DNA from: Xanthoparmelia taractica
Taxonomy: Eukaryota > Ascomycota > Lecanoromycetes > Lecanorales > Parmeliaceae
Direction of reading: 5' to 3'
NCBI GenBank assembly: GCA_033085395.1
Contig: JANQBS010000025.1
Span: 186,001-250,000, forward strand
DNA: 64,000 nucleotides
The position numbers and the translations under genes are program-made. Position 1 is the stretch's first letter. Every line of letters begins with the position of its first letter. Below the pieces are notes generated by a model that saw only the letters and a list, made by a program, of their open reading frames with translations, did no database searches and was not told where the DNA came from. Positions 11,633 through 22,279 of this stretch are shown piece by piece.

Positions 11633-12602
11633 TCAAACCTCATGTTCGATATCGGCTACCCTAGGAACTTTGTTCAGGCGGACTCCCGCAAAGGTAGCCA
11701 CCATTTCAATCTGTAAAGTCACGTATCAGCAAGTAAAGCGTTGCTAGAGGGTCAGACTTTTATACGCATTGCTGAACTATCTCAACATCTTGGTGGCTTA
11801 CGCCCACACGCCGGGTTCCACGAAGATGCCACCCGGTTTGCCGCTTCAAATTCTGGATCATGATGCCGGAGAGCACGACCATTTGTGTATCTATGTCGTC
11901 AAGAATTTGGCGGTCGGAGAGATACAAGCCGTACGTGATATTGGCGGAGATCCACGCTTAGGTGGCAGGATGATCAGCAGCGGTTCTCAACCTAGAAGGA
12001 AAACAATTACTTGGGAGACTGTACCAAAATCTTTGTGTGCGGCAAGAGAGTTGATTGTGCCGGTTCTATTGTGCTTATAGATCTTATCAAGCCATGCGAC
12101 GCCTCTGGCGTGGTTCTCTGGTCCAGATTGCCAATTCTCACTGTGTGGAAAAGGTACGTCAGCCAATCATACAGAATATTGGCCATCAGAAAGGAAATTG
12201 ATCGCACCGCGAGAACGAGTAATCTTTGTCCTCAGGTCTCTGCACTGCATCAATGTTTAAGACCGCCTCAAGCGGCCTGCATACTCCAATGATGGACACG
12301 CTTTTAACAAGTGCCTCTCTCAACCGGCGAACTAAGGCCTGTCGGGCTTCGGAACTAGCATAATGTGGTTTTTCGATAAGATGGGTATACAACGTCCCGG
12401 CAAACTCGGGTTGACCGCCTCCCGCGAGAGCTGCAATCTAATTTGGCATCAGGTTAATGGTTCAGATGGGCCGTAAGAGAGAGAGACTCACAGCAACAAG
12501 GTACCACCTTTCTTTGCCCAGCGTCTTGACTGGGAACTTTTGCTCAAGCCTTCCAAAGAGTTCCTTTGCTTCTTCGGCCGTAGGTTCTTCTGAGGAGCTC
12601 AT
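11633..12602 (-). CDS. AhpD-like / carboxymuconolactone-decarboxylase fold protein
   Basis: The model has five exons: 12602-12492, 12437-12208, 12140-12025, 11956-11766 and 11710-11633 (241 aa). All four introns (54, 67, 68 and 55 bp) are GT..AG and join in phase. The middle and C-terminal parts read 'REALVKSVSIIGVCRPLEAVLNI', 'ISANITYGLYLSDRQILDDIDTQMVVLSGIM', 'TGWHLRGTRRVGVSHQDVE' and 'QQCIEMVATFAGVRL', the usual order in fungal AhpD-like proteins. True AhpD reduces peroxide through a CxxC pair next to a histidine. No CxxC is visible here, so this is probably a non-peroxidase member of unknown activity. An in-frame ATG at 12713 would add 37 residues without acidic residues, possibly a mitochondrial presequence, but could be 5' leader. 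Confidence 0.85.
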
Positions 12603-13458
12603 TCTGATCGTATGTTGATTTATGCGTTTCAGTCGTGGGATTCTGAGACTTGGCCTTATTGAGAGTACGGAATGGTATGGTTGGCTCCACGTCGTTTGCA
12701 GACGATTCAACATGTGATGTGGCCCCTGAAAAAGACTATAGAAGAGGTTTCGGATGACTATACATCACTGAGATCTCTCCTAGCATTGGGGTTTGATGCT
12801 CGAAGGATTCTTAGCTTATTTAGCACTGTGCCTGGAAGGAGACCTAGTGAAGTCCGGCACTGGCACCGGTGGCCCAGAAGAACCTACAACAAGCTCGTTC
12901 ATCGAGTGCTGACCGCTAGAATGTGGACTACCTGCGTGAACTACCGACAAGAGTGATGATAATAATGATTGGGGACAGAAGAGCGCAGGCACCATACGGT
13001 TATTGAGGTTGGCGCCATCCGTAACTTTACCGTATCCAAAACCCTTGCATTTCCTTACCACTATAATTTGCTTTCACTTATATCTACAGCAATTTACTGA
13101 TTGACAACTGTACTCCCCTATGGAAGATGGAAATGTCTAGTATATACCAAAAGGCTACTCTTTAAATCTGAATGTAGTCATTTATTGGCAGTGCTGCCAG
13201 CGCACAAGAAATTGACAGTGATTGTGTTGGCCGTAGAGGACAATTGTGAGACTTGGCCCGATAAAAAGGCAATAGCATCCTGTACATGTTTGATCACGTC
13301 GCTGCTTTGATCAACTGGTTCATTGATGCACAGACCAGACTATAATCGAGAGGGTCGCCATAACGTCCAGTAGACTCCATGATTGTAAATGAGTATCTAC
13401 ATCCATACTCTTTTGCTGACGATCAAAGAGTTTCCCTCTATATTTACGAGATGGTTCC
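12603..13458. other. intergenic, no supported gene
   Basis: Short frames occur on both strands without resemblance to known families. The region contains the promoter of the AhpD-like gene and the 3' flank of the secreted-protein gene. Confidence 0.4.
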
Positions 13459-14126
13459 TCACTGGTCCATCTCTCCCCTACGACACGGCCCCACATGCAG
13501 CACCGTATGCGCTGGTATCTCGTTATCCCGCGTAGGTATCTGTATGCCTACCGTCTCTTTGTTGCTTGGGTACACCGTCTTGTGGCCCAGCGTGCTAACG
13601 TTCTTCGTGTCCGTTGCTAGGATCAATCCATCGCGGCCGCCGTGGATAGTGGCTGTTCCGGTAGAGTTTGGCAGGGAGACGACCACGAGACCGGATGTGA
13701 ATGCTACCCATCTAATGTATCGGAAGATTAGGAATCAGCTGTTGACGGCTTCGGAAAGCGGACGAGGATATGGACGGGTAGAGAGAGGAAGAAAACGAGG
13801 TGCAGGGATGGGAGTGAAAGGTAGGAAAGGAAGACGCACTGCACGGCAGGAGCATTGTGCAACCCGCCATCGAACTGCCGCGGTATCAAGGTATAGCTCA
13901 TCGGCCCTGACTCGCCCAATTGGGCGATTACAGCTCCAGATGTACCCGCTTGACTGGATTGTACAAATGGCGCGCTTAGTTGCCAGCATTCAAGCGTTGA
14001 CTGGCCGTTAGCGGCACCGATGGTTGTGATGTTCAAGCGGGATGGAACGGGAGGCGTCTTGGGTAGGGTGGAAGCAGCGACCATGAAGGCGAAGAGGCCA
14101 ATAAGGACTGGAACCGTGAGACGCAT
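13459..14126 (-). CDS. small secreted protein, cupin-like
   Basis: Two exons, 14126-13840 and 13711-13459, are joined in phase across a 128 bp GT..AG intron and give 179 aa. Residues 1-19 (MRLTVPVLIGLFAFMVAAS) form a clear signal peptide. The mature part contains 'HNAPAVQWVAFTSGLVVVSLP', 'GGRDGLILATDTKNVSTLGHKT' and 'IPTRDNEIPAHTVLH'. The strand/turn pattern and conserved His and Gly positions resemble a family of small secreted single-domain cupin-like fungal proteins. An enzymatic role is not evident; it could be an effector or cell-wall-associated protein. The gene lies about 350 bp from the edge of the RIP-affected block. The overlapping 210 aa frame on the other strand is a shadow. Confidence 0.8.
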
Positions 14127-14480
14127 AATGGGCTATACGTTAGGTTGATGAATTCAAGCTTGGAGCGATGTACTCGTACGGGCAGCTACACGCACGGCGG
14201 ACCAAGGTGGACGTTCCGAAGTGATTAGAAGGTGGTAATAGACAGCTACTAGCTGAGGGTAGAAGAGAGGACGACATGACTGAGTCCATGCCGCTTATTG
14301 CACAGAGTTTGCGGATGTCATCGCATAATCCTACTCTACCTCAGTGGTCCCATAGAACAATTTTTGACCTCGGAGCGGGGCCTTTCCGCTAGGCTTGGCG
14401 TACTTCGTACATAGCATATTATTTGTTAGCGTCACGCTAAGCAGGGGTCCTGAGAGCACCCTGAGAGAGCTGATTTCCTC
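14127..14480. other. promoter flank and transition into AT-rich block
   Basis: This is ordinary-composition sequence upstream of the secreted-protein gene. It changes abruptly to AT-rich RIP-like sequence near 14470. No coding frame is supported. Confidence 0.5.
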
Positions 14481-15109
14481 TTTAGTTTATCTAGCTATTT
14501 ACACTAGTACTATACAAGAGAATTTAAAGATATCTTAATATTTTATATATATTCTCTACGTATCTATAACTACTTAATATCTAGCTAGTATTTCGTTAAT
14601 TAGTTAATTAAAACGTCTCTACTTAATTAACTTCTACGTAGCTACGCTATAGTAACTACTTAATAAAGACTAAGATACGTTATTCTTTTCTCGTAATTAT
14701 CTTAAATCTAATTCTTTTATATTATTCTATAGTATCTTAATAGAATATAAATTCGGCGAATACGAAGATTAATATATAATATAAATATCTTTCTCTAAGA
14801 ATTCTCGAAGCGTATTAGTAGCGATATAAGAGCTAATATCGTTCTATAAAAGAGAGAGCTTTAGATATATACGAATCTAGTCTATATCTCGAGATTAGTA
14901 TATAGCTTAATAGAGAAACGAAGAGACGTACTATTAATTAGTAGAAGAATCTTCTAAGAATATATCTTTTTATTAATACTTTCTTATTTCTTCTCTTAGA
15001 ATAAGTAGAGCTCTTTATCTAAATCGTTTAAGAAATAGCTCTAGAATAGTAACTGGAAAGGTATGGAATATAATAGTATATATATCTATCGGGATAGTAT
15101 GAGTTCGAT
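14481..15109. repeat. RIP-degraded AT-rich sequence, identity unknown
   Basis: Very AT-rich, with many TA and few CA or TG dinucleotides, while CG is retained (TACG, TCGA). This is the RIP signature. Stops occur in all frames and I could not recognise the parent repeat. Confidence 0.7.
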
Positions 15110-15429
15110 ATCTAAAATACGAGTCGGAAAGGTGTGGTCCACACCTTTCCGACCCGTAGGTGTGATATATTTGATGGTATGGGACCAGTTTTTCGAATAC
15201 CATACCGAAAGGTATGGGATATCCCATACTCCCATTGGGTTTTTAATAAATATATTATATAATATTTTTTTATATTCTAAAAATAAGTAAAAAGCTTAAG
15301 CGAACGCTTATATAATTATATAATTCTATAAATAGATTAAAAAGATATAATTTTTTAAAAAAAGTTGAAAAAAAGTTGAAAACGACTATGTTCAACAGAT
15401 ACCATACCTTTCCGACCCGTAATCTAAAA
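15110..15429. repeat. 8 bp target-site duplication flanking MITE copy A
   Basis: ATCTAAAA at 15110-15117 is repeated perfectly at 15422-15429, exactly outside the terminal inverted repeats of MITE copy A. Eight-base duplications are typical of hAT-superfamily insertions. Confidence 0.85.
15118..15421 (-). mobile_element. MITE copy A (304 bp) with palindromic left end
   Basis: The element is bounded by TACGAGTCGGAAAGGTGTG on the left and the inverse of TACGGGTCGGAAAGG on the right. The body matches copies B-D (shared segments include the GTTCAACAGATACC end, a poly-A/T stretch and AAGCTTAAGCGAACGC). Orientation is that of copy D, opposite to B and C. The left terminus is longer than in the other copies: positions 15118-15158 form a 41 bp head-to-head duplication of the terminal repeat. 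There is no coding capacity; mobility would need a transposase in trans. Confidence 0.88.
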
Positions 15430-16224
15430 TGAAATCGAGGGGGTAAATTCTATATTATTATAATAGTATGGGATTTTTTATAGATTCTATACGTACTAAA
15501 TAGTAAACTAAGTCTATTAGAGTTAGCGTATACTCTATTCGAACTAGCGTCTTTCTATTTAAGCTAGTTTATTACTCGAATAGACTTAGCGTATTACGTA
15601 AGTAGATTCTATTCTAGTTGCTATTGAAATAGTATCTAAAACTTATATTCTATTCTATCTTATAGGATAAAAGAGAAGCTAATATTCTATTTTATTCTAT
15701 ATCTTTTCGACTACTACTCTAGAATATCTACTCTAATCGATATTTCTTATTTTTATTAATTTATATAGAATCGTATTCTTCGCTAGACTTTTATATAATT
15801 CATACTCGTTTATATCTTCTATCTGTAATCTATATTTTATTCGTTTAGAGTATTAAATTCTACTACTTCTATATCTAATTAACGTATTCTAAGATCTAGA
15901 CAAGACGTAATCGAGTGTTCTTTTTAAAGATAAAAGATTTTCTTCTAGTAACTCTTTAAAAATAGTCTTCTTTTCGTAGTACTCGATATATTATTACTTC
16001 GGAGATAAATAAGCTTATCTCCTTACTAAGCTATATATACGATATACGTCGAGCACGCTATAAACTAATAATAAATTATATTATATAATATCTCGTAAAC
16101 GTGTCTAAGAAGATTTTAAAACTATATCTATTATAGAATAATAGATTTGAAATTAATAGTTGAAAAGTCTATAGAATTCTAAGGGCGCTGGTCGGAGATC
16201 TATTAGGAAACTAGTATATATTTA
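15430..16224. repeat. RIP-degraded AT-rich sequence, identity unknown
   Basis: This is dense TA-rich sequence with stops in every frame between two MITE copies. Its parent element could not be recognised. Confidence 0.65.
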
Positions 16225-16510
16225 TACGGGTCGGAAAGGTGTGGTATCTGTTGAACATAGTCGTTTTTAACTTTTTTTCAACTTTTTTTCAACTTTTTTT
16301 AAAAAATTATATCTTTTTAATCTATTTATAGAATTTTATAATTATATAAGCGTTCGCTTAAGCTTTTTACGTATTTTTAGAATATAAAAAATATTATGTA
16401 ATATATTTATTAAAAACTCAATGAGAGTATGGGATATCCTATATCTTTCGATATAGTATTCGAAAACTTAGTCCCATACCATCAAATATACCACACCTTT
16501 CCGACCCGTA
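16225..16510 (+). mobile_element. MITE copy B (286 bp)
   Basis: It has TACGGGTCGGAAAGGTGTGG at the left end and the inverse at the right end. The inner sequence matches copy C in the same orientation (CTGTTGAACATAGTCG near the left end). Flanking bases are AT-rich and give no clear 8 bp duplication, perhaps because of later mutation. Confidence 0.85.
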
Positions 16511-18629
16511 TATAATATTTAGCTTAGTCTCCCCGATCTACCCGATCGCGATTCCTAAGTCTTTAGTAAATAACTTTATTAGATAGAAAATATATACTAG
16601 AAATTCATAACAATACCTTATAAATAAAGAAGAAAAATAAGCGATCTCGCTTACTTAATTACTAGTATATTAAATATTAATAGTTAATTAATTGATTAAT
16701 TATTTATACACGTATCTACTTAAGCTATAAAGAGTGATTACGAGCTACATCTAGGTGGTTATAATAAGAGAAACCTTTAGCAACATTATCGCTATAGAGT
16801 GAAAACTCTTACTATTCTTCGCGGTAAAAACATTAATATTAATAGTTCATATTTAGCCCAAGTAATTAATTTACTAAGTATAGTTTCTTGGAAATTTACA
16901 TAGTATAATTAGTCTTATTTTTAACTATTACGTTAGCGATATTTACGTTAATTATATAAGCGTATATCGTTAAATTATATTAATTTATAGATTCGAAAAT
17001 TAAGTTTCCATTAGATAGGTTTTTAGACGAAATAATAGATAGAATTTACTATACTTTCGACTTAATTATACGTACTTTCTATACTCGAATTAATCGTTCT
17101 ATATATTATATAATATTATACGTTGTAATTTTAATAATAATATTATAACTATTAATACGAGCTTCGTTTTTACTTATATTAAGTATAATTTTCTTCGATC
17201 TTATAATATTATTTCTTATTAATAGATTTATCTTCAAATTATTAACTAAATAAATCTCTCTTATAATATAAGTAAGAGTCTTATTATTCTTCTTTTTAAG
17301 ATTTAGAAGATATATTAGAATAAGTATATATTTGTCGATATTATATATTATATTGAAATTTAGTTCCCAAATGTTGGTTCCCTAGCCTTCTCTTGGTAGT
17401 TACCCGGCTAGCCACACAATTTTGTATATTAAATAGGGTCGGCTCCAGGGGAGCATTGGAAAAATCAATCATCCTTCCTGAATATTTCAATATATTATAG
17501 AATTAAGTTCTTTAATACGTAGATAAGATAATATTTTTCTAATTTTTATATTAGATAAAAGAGATAAAAGTTATTACTTATCGATTAATATTACGTTATT
17601 TTTAAAATTAGTATATTCTTTCTTATTCTTAGCTATATTTAGTACGAATTATAGTAAAAAATACGTATAATTTTAGCTAAGAAAGTTAAAATTAATATCT
17701 AATCTAGCTTTATTCTTAAAATCTAATTAAATAATATTTATAATAAAAGTATTAATCTCTTCGATAGAAATAATTTATAAGTTTACCAACGATTTAAGCG
17801 AGAAAGAAGATAATTTAGAAGATACTTTTACTATATATTTAGATTTTAAATACTTGTACAATTTCAACTTAGAAGAGAATACTAAATTATAATTTCTATA
17901 GTAGATTTAAATTTCTATTAAACTAGAAAGAGAATTATTAACTAATTAAATATTTATATAAGTATCTACTCAAGCTATAAAGAGTACGGGTCGAAAAGAT
18001 CTGAAATGGTCTGGGATATGGGGTGTCGATACTATATCATAATATAATATTATATTATTTAATTTTTATGGGATGGTCTGAAAGACGTACTAGTATCATA
18101 GAATAGTCTAAGAAATTTCTAATATATATAGAGGTATCTCATATTATATATAGGAATATAGAAAATATATTATATATAGAAGAAGTTACTCTATATAGAA
18201 TTATGCGAATATATTCTAGTTATTATTCTAGCCATCACTTCACTTCACTATTATCATTATTATTACTTTACTTTACCATCACGTTATTAAGCTAAGCTCG
18301 TTATCGCATTTAATATCGTATTGCGAAAGATCTTTGCAATTACCTAGGGCTTGGCGAGTTATTTCTACTACTATTAATATATTTGATTTATTTAATTACT
18401 AGAAGAATTGCTAGCACGCTAACTATAATAATAATCTACTATCTACTCTACGATAGCAAATTCCCCTCTTCTTTCTTCGCATTATAAAAAGAATTTACGA
18501 TTATTCTTTATAATTATATATTCTTAGTTATTAAAATTACACGCTTCGTATAAATAATATAAAGATTAATATCTTCGAATATATAATAAAGGAAAGCTTT
18601 TATCAATTTATGAATAATTTTAATAATTC
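16511..18629. repeat. RIP-degraded AT-rich sequence with internal direct repeat and one less-mutated island
   Basis: No gene can be read. A 35 bp direct repeat (32 of 35 identical) occurs at 16701-16735 and 17951-17985 and may mark the ends of a 1.25 kb repeat. Just after the second copy, 17984-18010 begins with TACGGGTCGAAAAG, which resembles the MITE terminal repeat but has no matching right end. Confidence 0.6.
17355..17500. repeat. short less-mutated island, possibly an LTR fragment
   Basis: About 125 bp of normal composition sits inside the RIP block. It has a TATA-like TATATTAAATAGG followed by a GC-richer stretch and CAATCATCC, a layout seen in LTR promoters. It is bounded by a 10 bp inverted repeat (ATATTGAAAT and ATTTCAATAT, near 17350 and 17483). 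Pieces this short escape RIP. The identity is uncertain. Confidence 0.35.
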
Positions 18630-18890
18630 GAATAGTGGGACTATGGGTTAGTGTGTCTCATGATCCAGCCCCTGTTCTAGATACATGCGCACATGCGGGG
18701 AATACGTGTCTTCGAGAGCACTATATGTATGGGTCTCACATCATTAGTTGGCTCTTATTCGAATTCTTCTCACTCAGAGCAATCGTATTCTTTTGTGATC
18801 TTTATTCAACTAATCTTAAATCATTAAACACCTACACACTAGATTAGCATATATTCTTCTTATTTCATTTACTTATTTTATTCTTCTTAC
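18630..18890 (+). other. less-mutated 5' leader/terminal region of the retroelement
   Basis: About 260 bp of near-normal composition precede the gag-like ORF. They include a clean 70-codon frame that resembles nothing. By position this could be the terminal repeat and leader of the DIRS-type element. Confidence 0.35.
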
Positions 18891-18893
18891 GTT

Positions 18894-19118
18894 ATGGCTG
18901 TCGCTATTAGACGCTTCAAGGCATTTAAGAAGATCTTTAAGGTCTTTAATAGGCCCAGAGCGCCCTTAAAGGTCATCACACCTTATTTCCCCTCTCGCTT
19001 CGCTCGATCTCGCAGAAATAAGCCTATGATATCGGAGATATTCTTCTTAGGGACTCTTAGCTCAAGCGTGATTAGGAAATTGATATTAAGATCTCTAGCT
19101 ATCGCGATTAAGTCTTAG
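18894..19118 (+). CDS. intact small basic ORF at the head of the retroelement (gag-like?)
   Basis: The ORF has 74 codons and starts MAVAIRRFKAFKKIFKVFNR. It is very basic, with 'RFARSRRNKP' in the middle, as expected for a nucleic-acid-binding gag fragment. It is intact while everything downstream is full of RIP stops. Sequence after its stop is RIP-like, so the original protein was probably longer. There is no recognised domain; assignment rests on position. Confidence 0.4.
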   Translation: MAVAIRRFKAFKKIFKVFNRPRAPLKVITPYFPSRFARSRRNKPMISEIFFLGTLSSSVIRKLILRSLAIAIKS

Positions 19119-20399
19119 AACTAAAAGAATATCTCGCCAAGTACGAATATAATCAATATAAGCAATATCGAATATATAAGTCACGCTCTCGCTATCGTTA
19201 TCGCTATTATTAATATTATTTATTTAAGTCTAATAATAATTTAGAGAAGAATAATAATCTTAGAGTCTCTTTTATACATATTAAAGATACACGTTTCTTT
19301 CTTAATCTTCATAAACGCTATCGCGTTATCGATATTAAGTATTTTAAATAAATCTTTTTTAAGACGTTTAAATTTGAAAACCTTATTAAGCTAGGTCGAG
19401 AATATATTAATCGCGCTAATACGAACGATGCTTAGGAAGTCAATAAGATAATATATTTACTATAGTGTTTCGAGGTGTATAACTAAATCATATATTACTA
19501 TATATACTTTATAGTGATTATTCGTCTATAGAAGATACTATTAGATTATCGTTTTCGCTTAACTAAGTTATTAGCCTTATATAAATTCGACTTTATTTAT
19601 AAATATTACGATGCGTTTATAAACGCACGTATCTTAAATGATTAGAACGATTTTATAGCCTGGATTATCGAGAATAGACGTTATAGCGATCTTCTACTGC
19701 GTAAAATAATCGCTCTTATCGATATTAAATAGAACTTAGATTCTACTCTTAAATTCTTTACTATATATCGAAATTTTAATAAGAGATAATACTTACGCGA
19801 GTATTGCTAGTATATTTATATCTATCTTAATTATTAGCTAAATTACTTAGCAAATACGTGTTATAAGATTAAAATCGAGATCTTAAGCATTAATCTCACC
19901 TCGCTTAATAATCGAATTTTTAAGTCTAAATAATTCTTAACGCACTCGTAGATATCTATATTACTACTATATATAGTAGAAGAATTTTTATACGCGCTAT
20001 ACGATTTATTAGATCTAAATCTAATTAGTTAAGATTCGCTGCGAGTAAAAGATTAAGATTATTAATTGAAGAATTATTTAGATCTTATATTCGTAAAGAT
20101 TCTTTCGACTATTCTTCGAAAGAAAGTAAAAATCGAATATCGAGGTTAAATTCTACGCTATCGCAATTATAATTATTAATTAATTCTCGCAATATCTAAT
20201 ATACTAACGACGAACCTTTAAAAATAGTTTTAATATAATCGCTTAATCGAGGTTAATCTTTAAGCGAAGTAATAATTCGTCTACTCGCCGCTAAAGCTAA
20301 TCTCGAAGCACGATAATAATTAAAGACGTATTTATAATCTCTTATTCCTATACGGGACCTTAGTTAATAACGATATACTCTAGGATTAAAGGGCTTTAG

Positions 20400-21010
20400 A
20401 ATACGCGATATATAATAACGTAGTGATCGTATTGCTATAATAAGACCTTAAGACTTAATTCGTTAAAAGAGATCTAAAAAACGTCTTTAGATATATATTA
20501 ATTGCAATTTTAGATTAATAATTACTAGGATTTCACTATAACGATCGTTATTAAATAAAACGATATCTATTCTTCGATCTGCGTACGTTATTATTTATAT
20601 TTGATCTATTTGCAAAGGCCCTTAATTGAATCTTAATAATAGTTCTTCTTTGAATTATAGTGCTTCACTATTTAAATAATTTCTTCGCTATTCTAGTATT
20701 AATTAATAATGCGATCGTATATGACTAATAATTTAATCTCGTATATAAAGAATTAGACTTTAAAATTAATCACATTAAGGATATTATAGGTATTATAGTC
20801 GATTTTCTAGGGATTAAGTTCGATAGTATTCTAATATAGATTATATTTTCTCTCGATAAGCTCGCTCGAGCGAGAAATACGATTAAGAATCTTTTAAATC
20901 GGGCGGTGATCTTATATCGCGAACTCGAGTTAGCGATCGATTTCTTATTATTTGTTATTAAGATCGTGATCTTAGAGAGAGCGTTTTTAAGATAACTTTT
21001 CGATATTATT
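20400..21010 (+). pseudogene. reverse transcriptase domain, RIP-inactivated
   Basis: The frame reads, with stops, 'VKRDLKNVFRYILIAILD', 'LLGFHYNDRY', 'FDLRTLLFIFDLFAKALN', 'IVLHYLNNFFAILVL', 'IIVDFLGIKFDS' and 'LELAIDFLLFVIKIVILERAFLR'. These match the RT motifs K-x-DLKDAFR-x-IP, P-F-GLR, the catalytic YxDD box and the thumb of DIRS-type polymerases. The two catalytic aspartates are changed to asparagine (AAT AAT at 20675-20680), each a G-to-A change expected from RIP. Confidence 0.75.
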
Positions 21011-21254
21011 TGAAGATTAATAGCACTTATTAGAATTATATTATATATAAAGATCGATCTATTATAATAAGAGATCTTTCTAAAAGATTAAAATAGTCTT
21101 AAATTAATTCGTTACGTTATTAATTAATTAATATAATATATTTAAATCGACATATTAGGGATCTTTAATATAAGAGACTATATTTTAAAATATTTAAATC
21201 TCTTATAGTCGATTTAGAAGACTTTTAATATTTCGATATCTATACGTTATTATT

Positions 21255-21560
21255 AGAAAGACATTTAGTTTAAAGAAATAAAGATCGTATATTACGCTAT
21301 TCGACTATAATTGCAAAGACTTTAGAAATTACGATTAATGCTATATTGCGATAATAACGTATATATTTATAATCTTAAAAAGTCCTCTATTCGCGAACTA
21401 GTTATAATCTTACTACGAGATATAGTAATGCTATTAATAAAATACGATATCTATTTAATCTTAATATAGATCTTAATTAAGATTAATACGCTAATAGATA
21501 ACTTATCACGCTTTCGATATCGAAAGATCGCTAACGTATATCTATAGCTAAGATATATTT
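21255..21560 (+). pseudogene. RNase H-like domain, RIP-inactivated
   Basis: The frame reads 'KIVYYAIRL', 'LRLMLYCDNNVYIYNLKKSS', 'LRDIVMLL', 'INTLIDNLSRFRY'. This matches the DIRS-element RNase H-like segment, with the characteristic 'CDN' acidic motif and 'N-x-x-AD-x-LSR' near the end. One stop (TAG) interrupts it. Confidence 0.65.
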
Positions 21561-21988
21561 TAATCGCTTCGCAGAGCTAGGGCGCGACCCATCGAATTTC
21601 TAATACAATCAGATCGCACTATTACGAGAGATAGCTCGTCTTCTCTAATAGGGTTTAATCGCAAAGACGCGAAAAACGTATATTATATTTATTAAGTTAT
21701 ATAGCGCTTATTGCGCTATCAATAAGAGTATATCTTTTTTTTTAGTAATCGTTAACTTATTCGCTAACTAGATTACATATCTTAGCACGAGACGAGTTAA
21801 GATTAAGATTATTAAGATCTATCTAATAGACGTTAGGTTAGTCTACGTTAATATAAGATATAAGAACCTTACGATATTTTATAACTCTTAGTTATAAAGA
21901 ATTATCGTTAATATTTAACGTTTATAAGGCGAGGCTGAGACGAAAAAACGCCGTTTAATTATCAAAGACCTATTACTATAAATACTCA

Positions 21989-22279
21989 CTTATATTTACG
22001 GGTCGGAAAGGTGTGATATCTGTTGAACATAGTCGTTTTCAACTTTTTTTCAACTTTTTTTAAAAAATTATATCTTTTTAATCTATTTATAGAATTTTAT
22101 AATTATATAAGCGTTCGCTTAAGCTTTTTACATATTTTAGAATATAAAAAAATATTATGTAATATATTTATTAAAAACTTAATGAGAGTACGAGATATCC
22201 TATATCTTTCGATATAGTATTCGAAAAACTAGTCCCATACCATCAAATATACCACACCTTTCCGACCCGTACTTATATT
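21989..22279. repeat. 8 bp target-site duplication flanking MITE copy C
   Basis: CTTATATT at 21989-21996 is repeated at 22272-22279, directly outside the terminal inverted repeats of copy C. Confidence 0.85.
21997..22271 (+). mobile_element. MITE copy C (275 bp), inserted in the recombinase gene
   Basis: It is bounded by TACGGGTCGGAAAGGTGTGA and the inverted copy at the right. The body is the same as copy B in the same orientation. It lies inside the tyrosine-recombinase reading frame, so it inserted after the retroelement. A 64-codon frame inside it is not a gene. Confidence 0.88.

Noticed and set aside
13379..14011. 210 aa frame on the plus strand opposite the secreted-protein gene
   Set aside because: It is antisense to a two-exon gene with a signal peptide and conserved cupin-like motifs, and it has no family resemblance.
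15015..15290. Two short frames across MITE copy A
   Set aside because: Terminal-repeat and AT-rich sequence, no coding evidence.
17984..18130. Possible fifth MITE starting TACGGGTCGAAAAG
   Set aside because: Only a partial left terminal repeat is seen and no right end or target duplication could be found.
22023..22217. 64 aa frame
   Set aside because: It lies inside MITE copy C and is AT-rich by composition; the element carries no gene.
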